Shown: piece by piece, positions 13,716 to 20,898 of the stretch
Position numbering within the stretch: position 1 is the stretch's first letter
How the letters are laid out: every line of letters starts with the position of its first letter
Assembly: GCF_013179805.1 (NCBI RefSeq)
Contig: NZ_SRRZ01000130.1
Location: 1-21,373 of the forward strand
Direction of reading: 5' to 3'
Origin: Microcoleus asticus IPMA8
GTDB taxonomy: Bacteria > Cyanobacteriota > Cyanobacteriia > Cyanobacteriales > Microcoleaceae
Length of the DNA stretch: 21,373 nucleotides
Program-made: the position numbers and the translations under genes
Notes under the pieces: generated by a model
The model's input: only the letters and a program-made list of their open reading frames with translations
Databases searched by the model: none
What the model was told of the DNA's origin: nothing

Positions 13716-14504
13716 GTGAATCTCAAAACAATTTTAGCGCGTTTTGAAAGTGCATTGAGATCCCAAAATTTAGCAGAAGAAATGGTGTTGCTGCCTGAGC
13801 CACAAGTACCCATTTCTAAAAAAGCACAATCTATAAATTCGGCAAAAACAATCAATTTTATTGTCGGTTACAACAGTTCTCCTAAAAGTCAAATTGCTCT
13901 GGACATTACCCTTTGGATTGCGCATCAAACTCGTTTAGTAACAACTCAAGAAGTCACGGTTCAAGTCGTCTACGTGATCGACGAAGCGGCCAACAGCTAC
14001 GGCGAAGATACTGGCAATTTTGCTGTGGGAAATGCGTTAGCTGCCAAGCCGAAAGTGTCCGATTTAGAGGAAACATTCGCCCTTAATTGTGCAGCGCCTG
14101 CGATCGCTTTATCTCCAACGGAAAGCCCATCAGTGTTCCCAGGAAACACTTGGCTCGATCCGCATTATTTCCAAGCTGTTTTTGGCCAAAATAATGAGTA
14201 CGAAGTAGCAGATAGGTTGCTGTGGCAAGCGCGCTGTTTGGCTGAGGAATGGCGCGGTTTATTCAAAGCTCATTTGCGTATCGGGCGGGTTGCTACAGAA
14301 CTGAGAAATGTGGTTGAATTAGAATCCGCAAATTTACTCTTCTTGGGCTGCGATTCGGGCAACCACTCGCTGGTTAGGGAACTAGGCAATAATTTTCCGT
14401 GCTGCGTACTCGGAATTCCTTCGGCACTCAGCTATCAGATGGATGTTCAGCCTGAAGAAAGTTTGAGCAAGTTGCAGTTTGCTAAAGCTATGTCTGCACA
14501 TTAA
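13716..14504 (+). CDS. Universal stress protein (UspA)-like protein in the ABC operon
   Basis: The 262-residue protein has a UspA-like fold split by an insert. The first strand (INFIVGYNSSPKSQIAL, 46-62), the helix (64-71) and the second strand (VTVQVVYVIDE, 80-90) are followed by about 70 unconserved residues (91-160). The rest resumes with a long helix (ADRLLWQARCLAEEW, 165-179), the RIGRVATELRNVV segment (188-200) and NLLFLGCDSGN (206-216), then a final strand near 230-235. The usual G-x2-G-x9-G ATP motif is not clean here. The N-terminal 40 residues may be a helix plus linker. The start is GTG 13716, preceded by AGAGAGG (13701-13707). It is the last gene of the c-di-AMP riboswitch operon, so a sensory or regulatory role for the transporter is plausible but inferred. 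Confidence 0.8.
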   Translation: MNLKTILARFESALRSQNLAEEMVLLPEPQVPISKKAQSINSAKTINFIVGYNSSPKSQIALDITLWIAHQTRLVTTQEVTVQVVYVIDEAANSYGEDTGNFAVGNALAAKPKVSDLEETFALNCAAPAIALSPTESPSVFPGNTWLDPHYFQAVFGQNNEYEVADRLLWQARCLAEEWRGLFKAHLRIGRVATELRNVVELESANLLFLGCDSGNHSLVRELGNNFPCCVLGIPSALSYQMDVQPEESLSKLQFAKAMSAH

Positions 14505-14531
14505 ACTTGTTGAGCGCTTACGCAAAACTTT

Positions 14532-14570
14532 TATAGCGGTAAGGTGCGCAGTGCGCACCCTACCGCTATA
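14532..14570. repeat. TATAGCGGTAAGGTGCGC palindromic element after the ABC operon
   Basis: A nearly perfect palindrome of about 39 bases: the arm TATAGCGGTAAGGTGCGC (from 14532) and its complement ending at 14570, with one A/C mismatch and almost no loop. It begins 28 bases after the stop of the stress-like gene. No T-run follows, but so strong a stem could still end or protect the operon transcript. Confidence 0.85.
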
Positions 14571-14640
14571 ATTCGCGTACCAAACCTTTTTTTGCCTTAG
14601 TCCTAAGTCGATGAAAAATTAAAAATAGTTTGCTGGATCG

Positions 14641-14669
14641 AACTCCCAATTACGAGACAATTAGGAGTT
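14641..14669 (+). terminator. Possible terminator hairpin behind the ABC operon
   Basis: AACTCC and AATT (14641-14651) pair with AATT and GGAGTT (14659-14669) with one mismatch and a 7-base loop. The following + strand sequence is T-rich but broken (TCTTGATTGTTAAAAATTTT). It sits between the ABC operon and the convergent small gene, so it is a moderate candidate only. Confidence 0.4.
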
Positions 14670-14719
14670 TCTTGATTGTTAAAAATTTTAATATTACCGT
14701 AAACAAAAATTCTCGGCAC

Positions 14720-14938
14720 TTACCTGATCGTAGACAATTCGTTAACTAATTTTATCTTTCCCCGGCACACAGAGCGCAGGAGCCGATCGATCGAGCGTTT
14801 GTCTTCCTCAGTCAAATTTTCGTCAAAAATAGCCGCCATCAAACCGTACCTATCGGCTAGAGTAATGTAGCCATTATGATTCACTTCGGCAAACAGCTCG
14901 GCCAAAGCAGATGGAATCAGGTGGACAGGAGTTTGCAT
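14720..14938 (-). CDS. Conserved small protein of unknown function (72 aa)
   Basis: The 72-residue protein reads MQTPVHLIPSALAELFAEV, then HNGYITLADRYGLMAAI, an acidic EENLTEEDKRS-like stretch and a basic end (RLLRSVCRGKIKLVNELSTI). It is predicted to be all-helical, with no signal peptide or membrane segment. I recall proteins of this length and pattern in many cyanobacteria, without a known role; the mix of LADRYGL and a basic C-terminal helix could suit a small DNA- or protein-binding regulator, but that is a guess. The ATG at 14938 is chosen because the upstream in-frame extension (to 15004) has no resemblance to the rest, and GAGAGAG lies a short distance before the ATG. It has its own transcription unit. 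Confidence 0.75.
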   Translation of the reverse strand: MQTPVHLIPSALAELFAEVNHNGYITLADRYGLMAAIFDENLTEEDKRSIDRLLRSVCRGKIKLVNELSTIR

Positions 14939-15174
14939 AGTAATTGACTCTCTCACTCGGCGATCGTGCTCGGGCATTTTTGCGGTAACAAAAGGCGATC
15001 GCACTCTAAAATTTTGTCAGTGTATTGTCTTCAAACCTGTGACAATAAACAGCAAAACAGTGTGAGAATAAACAACCAAATTAGTGAACGACATCACATT
15101 CAATATTTGCAAATTATGCTATATATTGCAGTTGCGTCTCAGCACAAACAGAGCAACTGCAACCTTAATTTTTT

Positions 15175-17136
15175 CTAAAGATTGTAAATCTGCACTTCCT
15201 CCACAGGTTCAGCTAGCTCAAACTTAAACACCCGAGAATAGAAATAGAATTCGCCGTCAAGAGTTCTTTTGATATTTTCAGCGCGGCGAAAACCGTGGTG
15301 TTCCCCTTCGTAAGCAACATAAGCAACCGGCAAACCTTTAGCTTTCAATATCTCTACCATCATTTCCGCTTGATTGGGCGGAACCACTTTATCTTCTAAT
15401 CCTTGAAAGAAGATAACGGGACAAGATAAACGTTCGGCGGAATGAATCGGCGAACGAGCTACATACAAATCTTTTCTTTCAGGATAAGGCCCGATTAATC
15501 CATCCAGATAGCGCGCTTCAAATTTGTGAGTATCCCCTGCCAAAGCTTCCAAATCGCTCACTCCATAATAGCTCGCACCGGCCTTAAACACATCCCGGAA
15601 AGTAAGAGCGCACAGAGTAGTGTACCCCCCTGCACTGCCTCCGGCGATCGCCATTCTTTCGCCATCAACTAAACCCCTTTGAGCTAAATATTTAGCACCG
15701 TTAGCGCAGTCGTCAACATCGACAATTCCCCAACTATCTTGCAGTCTTTTTCTGTATTCTCGGCCGTAACCAGTGCTGCCGCCGTAATTAACATCGAGCA
15801 CGGCAAAACCGCGACTCGTCCAATATTGAATTTTCAAATTCATGCTGCTAGAAGTAGCAGCAGTTGGGCCTCCGTGACTTTTGACGACTAGCGGCGGCTT
15901 TTCACCCGCAGGTGCTGCGAAATCTTGATTTTTCGGGGGATAGAAGAAACCGAAAGCAGTCAAATTGTTTTCGGTGGGAAACTCGATAGGTTCCGGTGCA
16001 GAAAGATAACCCGGATTGATGCTTAAGTTGCTCGATTTGCGCAATATTTCTAGTTGGCTTTTTGCTAAATTCAGTTGTACAATAGCAGTAGATTCTGTCG
16101 GCGAACCTGCCAGAAAAACAACTATTTGTCCCTGCGCTTTGACCGAGGAAATATCAGTGTAAGGCGTCTCAATTGTTGTCAAATGCTTAGTCGTTAAATC
16201 GAGACTAGCTAAATACCACTTGCCTTGCTGAGTGTAGGTGCAAATAATTGTGCTTTCCGAGACAACGGCATAAGTAGACATTCCAAAAACCCACTGCGGG
16301 AGTCCGAATTCAGCCGCCATTTCGCACAAGCTGGTTTCTATCTCTGCTTCCCCCCTTACCAAGGGGGGATTGAGGGGGGTTCTAGATTGCCAGCGGTAGA
16401 AATTCCACCAGTTAGACTTGTCAGAAACAAAATACAAAACTCCATCTGGCGACCATTCCGGTTGAAAAATCGACTCATCAACACCGCCAGCAACTAAGTA
16501 TTTTTCACCTAAAGAACCGTCAGCCTTAATTTGGGCCACCCACAATTCTGTGCCATCCCACGGCATATTGGGATGGTTCCAACAAATCCAGGAAAGTAGA
16601 GAACCGTCTGGACTTAAACGAGGGGAAGCATAAAAATCATTGCCCTGAGTTAAGATCTGAATATCTGCGCCGTTATCTAAATTAATGCTAACAATAGTAT
16701 TGACAGGTTCCCCCTCACCTGCATGGTCTTCGCGCACCCAAATCAGGCGATTTCGTTGCTTGTCAACTATCGCATCTGCATAGCGAGAATTAGCAGCAGG
16801 TGTCAGAGGTTCGGGTTGAGAATCTAATGCTTGAGAATAAATACGTTGGTCGGCAAAATGAGAAAAGTAGACAACACCGCCAGCAACTGCAAAGGAAGCC
16901 CCGCCGTATTCGTTAACGCGAGTGCGAACATTAAAAGGATGCGGTGTCACGTCGTTGATTGTACCGTCAGGAGTGCGCCGCACGAGGACGCTTCTTCCCG
17001 CTTCCGAAGGCCTTCCCTCTACCCAATAAATATCATCGCCGTCAATAGCAATTTGTCCGAGTCCGACAGTTCCAGAAACAATTAAATCGGAAGAAATAGG
17101 TGATTTCCAAGAGCCGTAAGGTGATACTGTATTCAT
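15175..17136 (-). CDS. S9 family peptidase (prolyl oligopeptidase / acylaminoacyl-peptidase type)
   Basis: The 653-residue serine peptidase has an N-terminal beta-propeller of WD40/PD40-like repeats (about 1-370, with SPDG-type turns) that restricts access to small peptides. Its C-terminal alpha/beta-hydrolase domain carries the catalytic nucleophile Ser501 in GGSAGG, Asp582 in LEDKVVPP and His614 in GEHHGF. SHGGPTAA (about 420-427) supplies the oxyanion region. No signal peptide is evident, so it is probably cytoplasmic and trims short peptides. The ATG at 17136 is preferred to an upstream TTG at 17166, because MNTVSPYGSWKSPIS looks like the normal start of the cyanobacterial proteins. Residues about 251-263 (SRTPLNPPLVRGE) are encoded by a C/G-tract palindrome that looks inserted between propeller blades. 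It is divergent from the broken nucleoside hydrolase gene. Confidence 0.93.
   Translation of the reverse strand: MNTVSPYGSWKSPISSDLIVSGTVGLGQIAIDGDDIYWVEGRPSEAGRSVLVRRTPDGTINDVTPHPFNVRTRVNEYGGASFAVAGGVVYFSHFADQRIYSQALDSQPEPLTPAANSRYADAIVDKQRNRLIWVREDHAGEGEPVNTIVSINLDNGADIQILTQGNDFYASPRLSPDGSLLSWICWNHPNMPWDGTELWVAQIKADGSLGEKYLVAGGVDESIFQPEWSPDGVLYFVSDKSNWWNFYRWQSRTPLNPPLVRGEAEIETSLCEMAAEFGLPQWVFGMSTYAVVSESTIICTYTQQGKWYLASLDLTTKHLTTIETPYTDISSVKAQGQIVVFLAGSPTESTAIVQLNLAKSQLEILRKSSNLSINPGYLSAPEPIEFPTENNLTAFGFFYPPKNQDFAAPAGEKPPLVVKSHGGPTAATSSSMNLKIQYWTSRGFAVLDVNYGGSTGYGREYRKRLQDSWGIVDVDDCANGAKYLAQRGLVDGERMAIAGGSAGGYTTLCALTFRDVFKAGASYYGVSDLEALAGDTHKFEARYLDGLIGPYPERKDLYVARSPIHSAERLSCPVIFFQGLEDKVVPPNQAEMMVEILKAKGLPVAYVAYEGEHHGFRRAENIKRTLDGEFYFYSRVFKFELAEPVEEVQIYNL
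16350..16380. repeat. C/G-tract palindrome inserted in frame in the S9 peptidase gene
   Basis: CCCCCCTT (16350-16357) and AAGGGGGG (16361-16368) form a perfect 8-bp stem with a 3-base loop, followed by a second G6 run ending about 16379. It encodes LNPPLVRG of the peptidase on the - strand. The layout (C-run, short loop, G-run, second G-run) matches the insert at 4131-4208 in chlD. Confidence 0.75.
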
Positions 17137-17215
17137 ATAGTTGAGGCAGTTGTGTTTCTCGAACAAATAAATTTATATTTGTACTTTACACTAATTCAGT
17201 CACCGGGGAAGCAAA

Positions 17216-18091
17216 ATGTCCAAAAAACTCGTACTCATGAATCGCGACGGTGCAGTTGACGACTATTTATCAGTCGTGTTGCTGATGACAATGGAGGAAG
17301 TCGAAACTCTGGGAGTAATTTTAACTCCTGCGGACTGCTACATTCAACCGGCGGTGAGTGCAACGCGCAAAATCCTTGATTTGATGGGGCGTTCAGAAGT
17401 TCCGGTGGCGGCGAGTACGGTGCGGGGACTGAATCCATTTCCGGTGTTATTTCGGCGAGAGTCCTTTGCAGTCGATCGACTTCCCATTCTAAATGAAAAA
17501 GGAACCATTGACACGCCGTTAATATCAGAACCCGGACAAAACTTTATGGTGCGAGTTTTGCAAGATGCAGCCGAACCAGTCACATTAATGGTAACGGGGC
17601 CGTTAACAACAGTAGCGCAAGCTTTAGATATCGCGCCAGAAATTGAAAGCAAAATTCAAGAAATTGTCTGAATGGGAGGCGCCCTCAATGTTATCGGCAA
17701 TGTTAGCAAAGATATGGAACCCGGACAAGATATGTTGGCGGAATGGAATGCTTACTGGAACCCGATAGCAATCGATAGAATTTGGCAAACACAAATTCCC
17801 GTTGTCATGTGTCCTTTAGACATCACTAATAATGTACCGCTAACTGCCGAATTTTCCAATCTCTTAGCAAGACAGCGCAAATATCTAATTTCCGACTTAG
17901 CAGGACAGTGTTATGCCATCGCAATATCTCAAGATTGCTATTTTTGGAACATTTTGGCAACCGCTTATTTAGCGCGTCCCGAATTTTACCAACTGCGGGA
18001 ATGGGAAACAGAAATTGTGACTGAAGGCATCAGTCAAGGACGCACAAAAATTAAAATGAAGGGCGAAAAATTCACGCAATGGATCAAGTAG
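17216..18091 (+). pseudogene. Nucleoside hydrolase (IUNH family) interrupted by an in-frame TGA
   Basis: The two halves (151 and 139 codons) are in one frame and separated only by TGA at 17669-17671. Together they give a family-sized protein of about 290 residues. The N-terminal half has the calcium/ribose-binding motif as NRDGAVDD, where the family has DxDxxxDD, and later VTLMVTGPLTTVAQAL. The second half starts with MGGAL, which in the family directly follows the strand ended here, and carries PLDITNNVPLT with the conserved metal-binding Asp. The stop stands where a Trp (TGG) would fit, as in IVWMGGA. Nucleoside hydrolases release bases from nucleosides for salvage. A GGGGA site (17205-17209) precedes ATG 17216. 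The rest of the frame is intact, so the mutation is recent, a sequencing error, or read through. Confidence 0.85.
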
Positions 18092-18169
18092 ATACCGCAA
18101 AGTTTTACAATTACATATTACAACAGTGGGCGCAATAAAAATCACAATATCTGCTAGGACGGGTCCGCA

Positions 18170-18206
18170 AAATCTTCGTACCAAACCCGGCGTGACGCGA
18201 AGATTT
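18170..18206. repeat. 9-bp inverted repeat in the spacer before the DUF3370 gene
   Basis: AAATCTTCG (18170-18178) and CGAAGATTT (18198-18206) form a perfect stem with a 19-base loop. It is followed by a pyrimidine-rich tract to about 18240. It lies between the broken nucleoside hydrolase and the DUF3370 gene. A terminator or a dispersed repeat are both possible. Confidence 0.5.
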
Positions 18207-18298
18207 ACCTTTTCTTCTCTTCCCTCTCTTTCTCTGCCCCCTTTGTGCCGTCTGCGGTTTAAAAAAAATCTCATCTACCAAATGGAAAACCTCAAAAA

Positions 18299-19645
18299 AT
18301 GCTGCCAATTCTATCAATTATCCCCTTAGCCCAAACTCCTCCCGCACCTCAAGAAATCGTCCAAATACAAGAAGTGCGACCTCTCCCCGGACAGTTAGAC
18401 AACATACCAGTATTTAACAGTAACAGTCCCGAAGTAGTGCTGCAAGAAGGAATTTTGGTTTCGACATTTACCCCGGATGGTAAAAGATTCCCGGCGGCAC
18501 ATTTAAATTTTCCGTTTCAAGGACGTTTTGACATCTTTGCCCACCACATTGCCAAAGCAACTAATCCCCAAGATTTGCGAACATTGTATCAAGGAGTAAT
18601 TGTTTACAATCCGGGCAATAAACCTGTAACATTAGATATATTGCAAGCTGCGAGTTATCTCAGTCAACCCGATGCACCTTTTATTGAATTGCCGCCGCAA
18701 GTCGATAATTCAAACAGCAATATTTACGCGGGGCCGGGAAGCCGCGCTGTGAATGATATTCTGAGAGGAAGGAGACAGTCTGACTTTGGGCCTGAGTTAA
18801 TTATTCCACCGGGGAAAAGCCAATTGTTGATGAATCATCCGATACCGGTGCGGGGATTGGTACCGCCGCTAAACGGTCGATCGACCTTGATGCGGTTGCG
18901 CAGCGATGGTATAGTCTATGTTGCCAGTCTGGCGATGTTTGCCCGAGTTGACGGACAGGGAAACGAGCGATCGCCCAACTTAGCAGAATGGCAAAACTTA
19001 TTAAACAATGGTAATATAGCCGGGCCGCGCGATCGAGTTCCCACACCGCCAGAAATCACCGAAGGTCAAGTAATTTACGGCCGAGTCGCCGGTGTAGCAT
19101 TAGGTTCAGAATGGCGAGCACTTCTCTCAGACAACCCCGCCACATCAAACCTAGCAATTCCCCAACCCGGAACAGCATTTTCCTACCCATTAAGCAGCCT
19201 CCCGCGCGGAATGCTGGGCACAAATCAAGTGCAAAGTGCGAGGATGTTAGTCCGCTACCCAGATACAGCATACCGCGCGCACGGCAATTACGGAATTCAA
19301 TACAATCTCAGCTTGCCGCTATACAATTTTACCAGCAAAAATCAAACTGTAACTGTCGCGATTCAAACTCCAATTAAGACAGACAAATTAACTTCAGGAG
19401 GACTTAGTTTTTTTGAACCTCCGGCACCTCAAACTTTTTTTAGGGGGACGGTGAGAGTGCGGTATACTGATGACAGTAAAGTGCCTCAAACTCGCTACGT
19501 GCATTTAGTGCAGCGGCGGGGACAGCAGGGGGAACCTTTGGTAAAGTTAGAGATGAAATCGGGAGAAAAGCGACTTGTAGAAGTGGATTTTATTTATCCG
19601 CCCGACGCGTCGCCACCGCAAGTTTTGACAGTGAAAACAAATTAA
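18299..19645 (+). CDS. DUF3370 domain protein, probably exported
   Basis: The 448-residue protein matches the cyanobacterial DUF3370 family as I remember it: the VRPLPGQLDNIPVFNSNSPEVV opening, the QGVIVYNPGNKPV region and the late HGNYGIQYNLSLPLYN segment are characteristic. Its function is unknown. The very short hydrophobic start (MLPILSIIPLAQ) looks like a signal peptide lacking its positively charged n-region; mature polar sequence with many prolines follows, suggesting an envelope location. An overlapping ATG at 18282 would encode MENLKK and join the same protein if the A-run before 18299 had one more base, so the true start may be upstream with a homopolymer length change. No ribosome-binding site is obvious before ATG 18299. 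The gene appears to be alone. Confidence 0.85.
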   Translation: MLPILSIIPLAQTPPAPQEIVQIQEVRPLPGQLDNIPVFNSNSPEVVLQEGILVSTFTPDGKRFPAAHLNFPFQGRFDIFAHHIAKATNPQDLRTLYQGVIVYNPGNKPVTLDILQAASYLSQPDAPFIELPPQVDNSNSNIYAGPGSRAVNDILRGRRQSDFGPELIIPPGKSQLLMNHPIPVRGLVPPLNGRSTLMRLRSDGIVYVASLAMFARVDGQGNERSPNLAEWQNLLNNGNIAGPRDRVPTPPEITEGQVIYGRVAGVALGSEWRALLSDNPATSNLAIPQPGTAFSYPLSSLPRGMLGTNQVQSARMLVRYPDTAYRAHGNYGIQYNLSLPLYNFTSKNQTVTVAIQTPIKTDKLTSGGLSFFEPPAPQTFFRGTVRVRYTDDSKVPQTRYVHLVQRRGQQGEPLVKLEMKSGEKRLVEVDFIYPPDASPPQVLTVKTN

Positions 19646-19768
19646 ATTTAACTCGCAGCTACGGGTAAACAGACGCCTACAAATACAATACGTAATTAAC
19701 CAGATTTGATATTATTTTCGCGTTGGGCGGAGTTGGTTTGTGTCTAGTCGGTATTGCCAAAAAACAAG

Positions 19769-20146
19769 ATGAAGTTCTCAAAAAAATTCTGGATAGTTGC
19801 TTGTTTTGTGTACGTTTTAATTCTTCTCAGTATCATGCTTTTAGCAGGTACGGGGAAATTAGTCAACTTTCCTCTCGCTCATCCGCCTTATGACAAACTC
19901 GGCCACTTTGTTTTGTACGGAATAGCATCTTTTTTGTGCCATAGAGCGACTGGCAAAAAAAACATTAATTTGTTTAATTATTCAATTCCTTTTGGGCCCG
20001 CAATTTTTACTGTGTTCACTGCTGCGGAAGAAATGCTGCAAGCGATTTTACCAAATCGTACTGCTAGTATTGAAGATTTTTTATATAGTTTTTGCGGGAT
20101 TGCAGTTTTTTATTGGATTGGAGAAGTGTGGGATAGAAAAAAATAG
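19769..20146 (+). CDS. VanZ-like family membrane protein
   Basis: This small membrane protein of 125 residues has about four helices. It carries the VanZ-like pattern: an N-terminal helix (FWIVACFVYVLILLSIMLL), the DKLGHFVLYGIASFL segment with its conserved Lys-x2-His, the central AAEEMLQAILPNRTASIEDFL motif (acidic EE, then R and ED), and a last helix. VanZ itself affects teicoplanin resistance, but most homologues have no known role. ATG 19769 is the start; an in-frame TAG at 19745 excludes anything longer than a TTG at 19754. The gene is monocistronic, with no clear ribosome-binding site. Confidence 0.88.
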   Translation: MKFSKKFWIVACFVYVLILLSIMLLAGTGKLVNFPLAHPPYDKLGHFVLYGIASFLCHRATGKKNINLFNYSIPFGPAIFTVFTAAEEMLQAILPNRTASIEDFLYSFCGIAVFYWIGEVWDRKK

Positions 20147-20297
20147 AATTGAAAGCAACTGCACAAACCGATTTTCATGGGAAGCCGTGATACCATTTTA
20201 GATGATAGATTAAAGAATTGAAGAATTGGGGATGACAGGTTCCATAAAGGTTGCGAGCTTCCCTAGAGTTGCATTCTTTTGTGAAAATACTAGAAAT

Positions 20298-20318
20298 TAG
20301 GGTGCGGTGCGCACCCTA
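20298..20318. repeat. TAGGGTGC/GCACCCTA palindromic element
   Basis: TAGGGTGC (20298-20305) and GCACCCTA (20311-20318) form a perfect 8-bp stem around GGTGC. It belongs to the same family as 11180-11243 and 14532-14570, and an ACTAAAATCTAAAAT heptamer remnant follows. It lies 24 bases beyond the stop of the leftward TPR gene, between convergent genes. Confidence 0.8.
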
Positions 20319-20341
20319 CGATACTAAAATCTAAAATGGTG

Positions 20342-20851
20342 TTACTTGCTGATGTCCTTGATAACTAGGTCGAGTGTATTTGCTTCTTGAGTTTTGCCTT
20401 GGTTTCTAAATAAATCCCTAGCTTTTTTTACCGACTCTACTGCCTCAGCCCTTTTATTTTGTGCGTACAAGACTTGCCCGAGCATATAATAAAATTCTGG
20501 GACGTTAGGTTTGAGGCGAATTGCTGTTTCAAAATTGGGAAGCGCTTCTGCTAATTTGTTTTGATTGGCTAGAATGCTGCCCAAGTTAGCGTAAGCTTCG
20601 GCAAAATTGGGGTCTATTTGAATTACTCTGCGAAATGCTGCTTCTGCACTTGCTCTGTTTTGTTGGGCGGCAAAATTTAAGCCTTGTTGGAAATATTCGT
20701 TTGCTCCCGTATTTTGAACTAAACTATTGTTGACTGGTGACTCTGCCCGCCGGGGTAAAGAGATATTGGCAGCACAAACTGGAGCAACGGTCAACAGGCT
20801 GGCTGCTGCTGCCGCCGTTAAAAAGTGATTTTTTTTGAACTTGTATAACAT
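20342..20851 (-). CDS. Exported tetratricopeptide-repeat protein
   Basis: The 169-residue protein has a signal peptide (KFKK n-region, alanine-rich core, cleavage near VCA|AN at about 27-28) followed by three TPR units (about 52-85, 86-119 and 120-153) with the usual consensus (AEAYANLGSILANQNKLAEAL). It is probably periplasmic or thylakoid-lumenal and serves as a protein-binding scaffold; the partner is unknown. The ATG at 20851 is chosen over a TTG six bases upstream because it gives the proper signal peptide. The proline-rich gene upstream on the same strand ends 47 bases before it, so the two could be cotranscribed. Confidence 0.9.
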   Translation of the reverse strand: MLYKFKKNHFLTAAAAASLLTVAPVCAANISLPRRAESPVNNSLVQNTGANEYFQQGLNFAAQQNRASAEAAFRRVIQIDPNFAEAYANLGSILANQNKLAEALPNFETAIRLKPNVPEFYYMLGQVLYAQNKRAEAVESVKKARDLFRNQGKTQEANTLDLVIKDISK

Positions 20852-20898
20852 TGGCAATTAACCTAGATTTCCCATCTGTACAATGTGTTTGATAGCGT

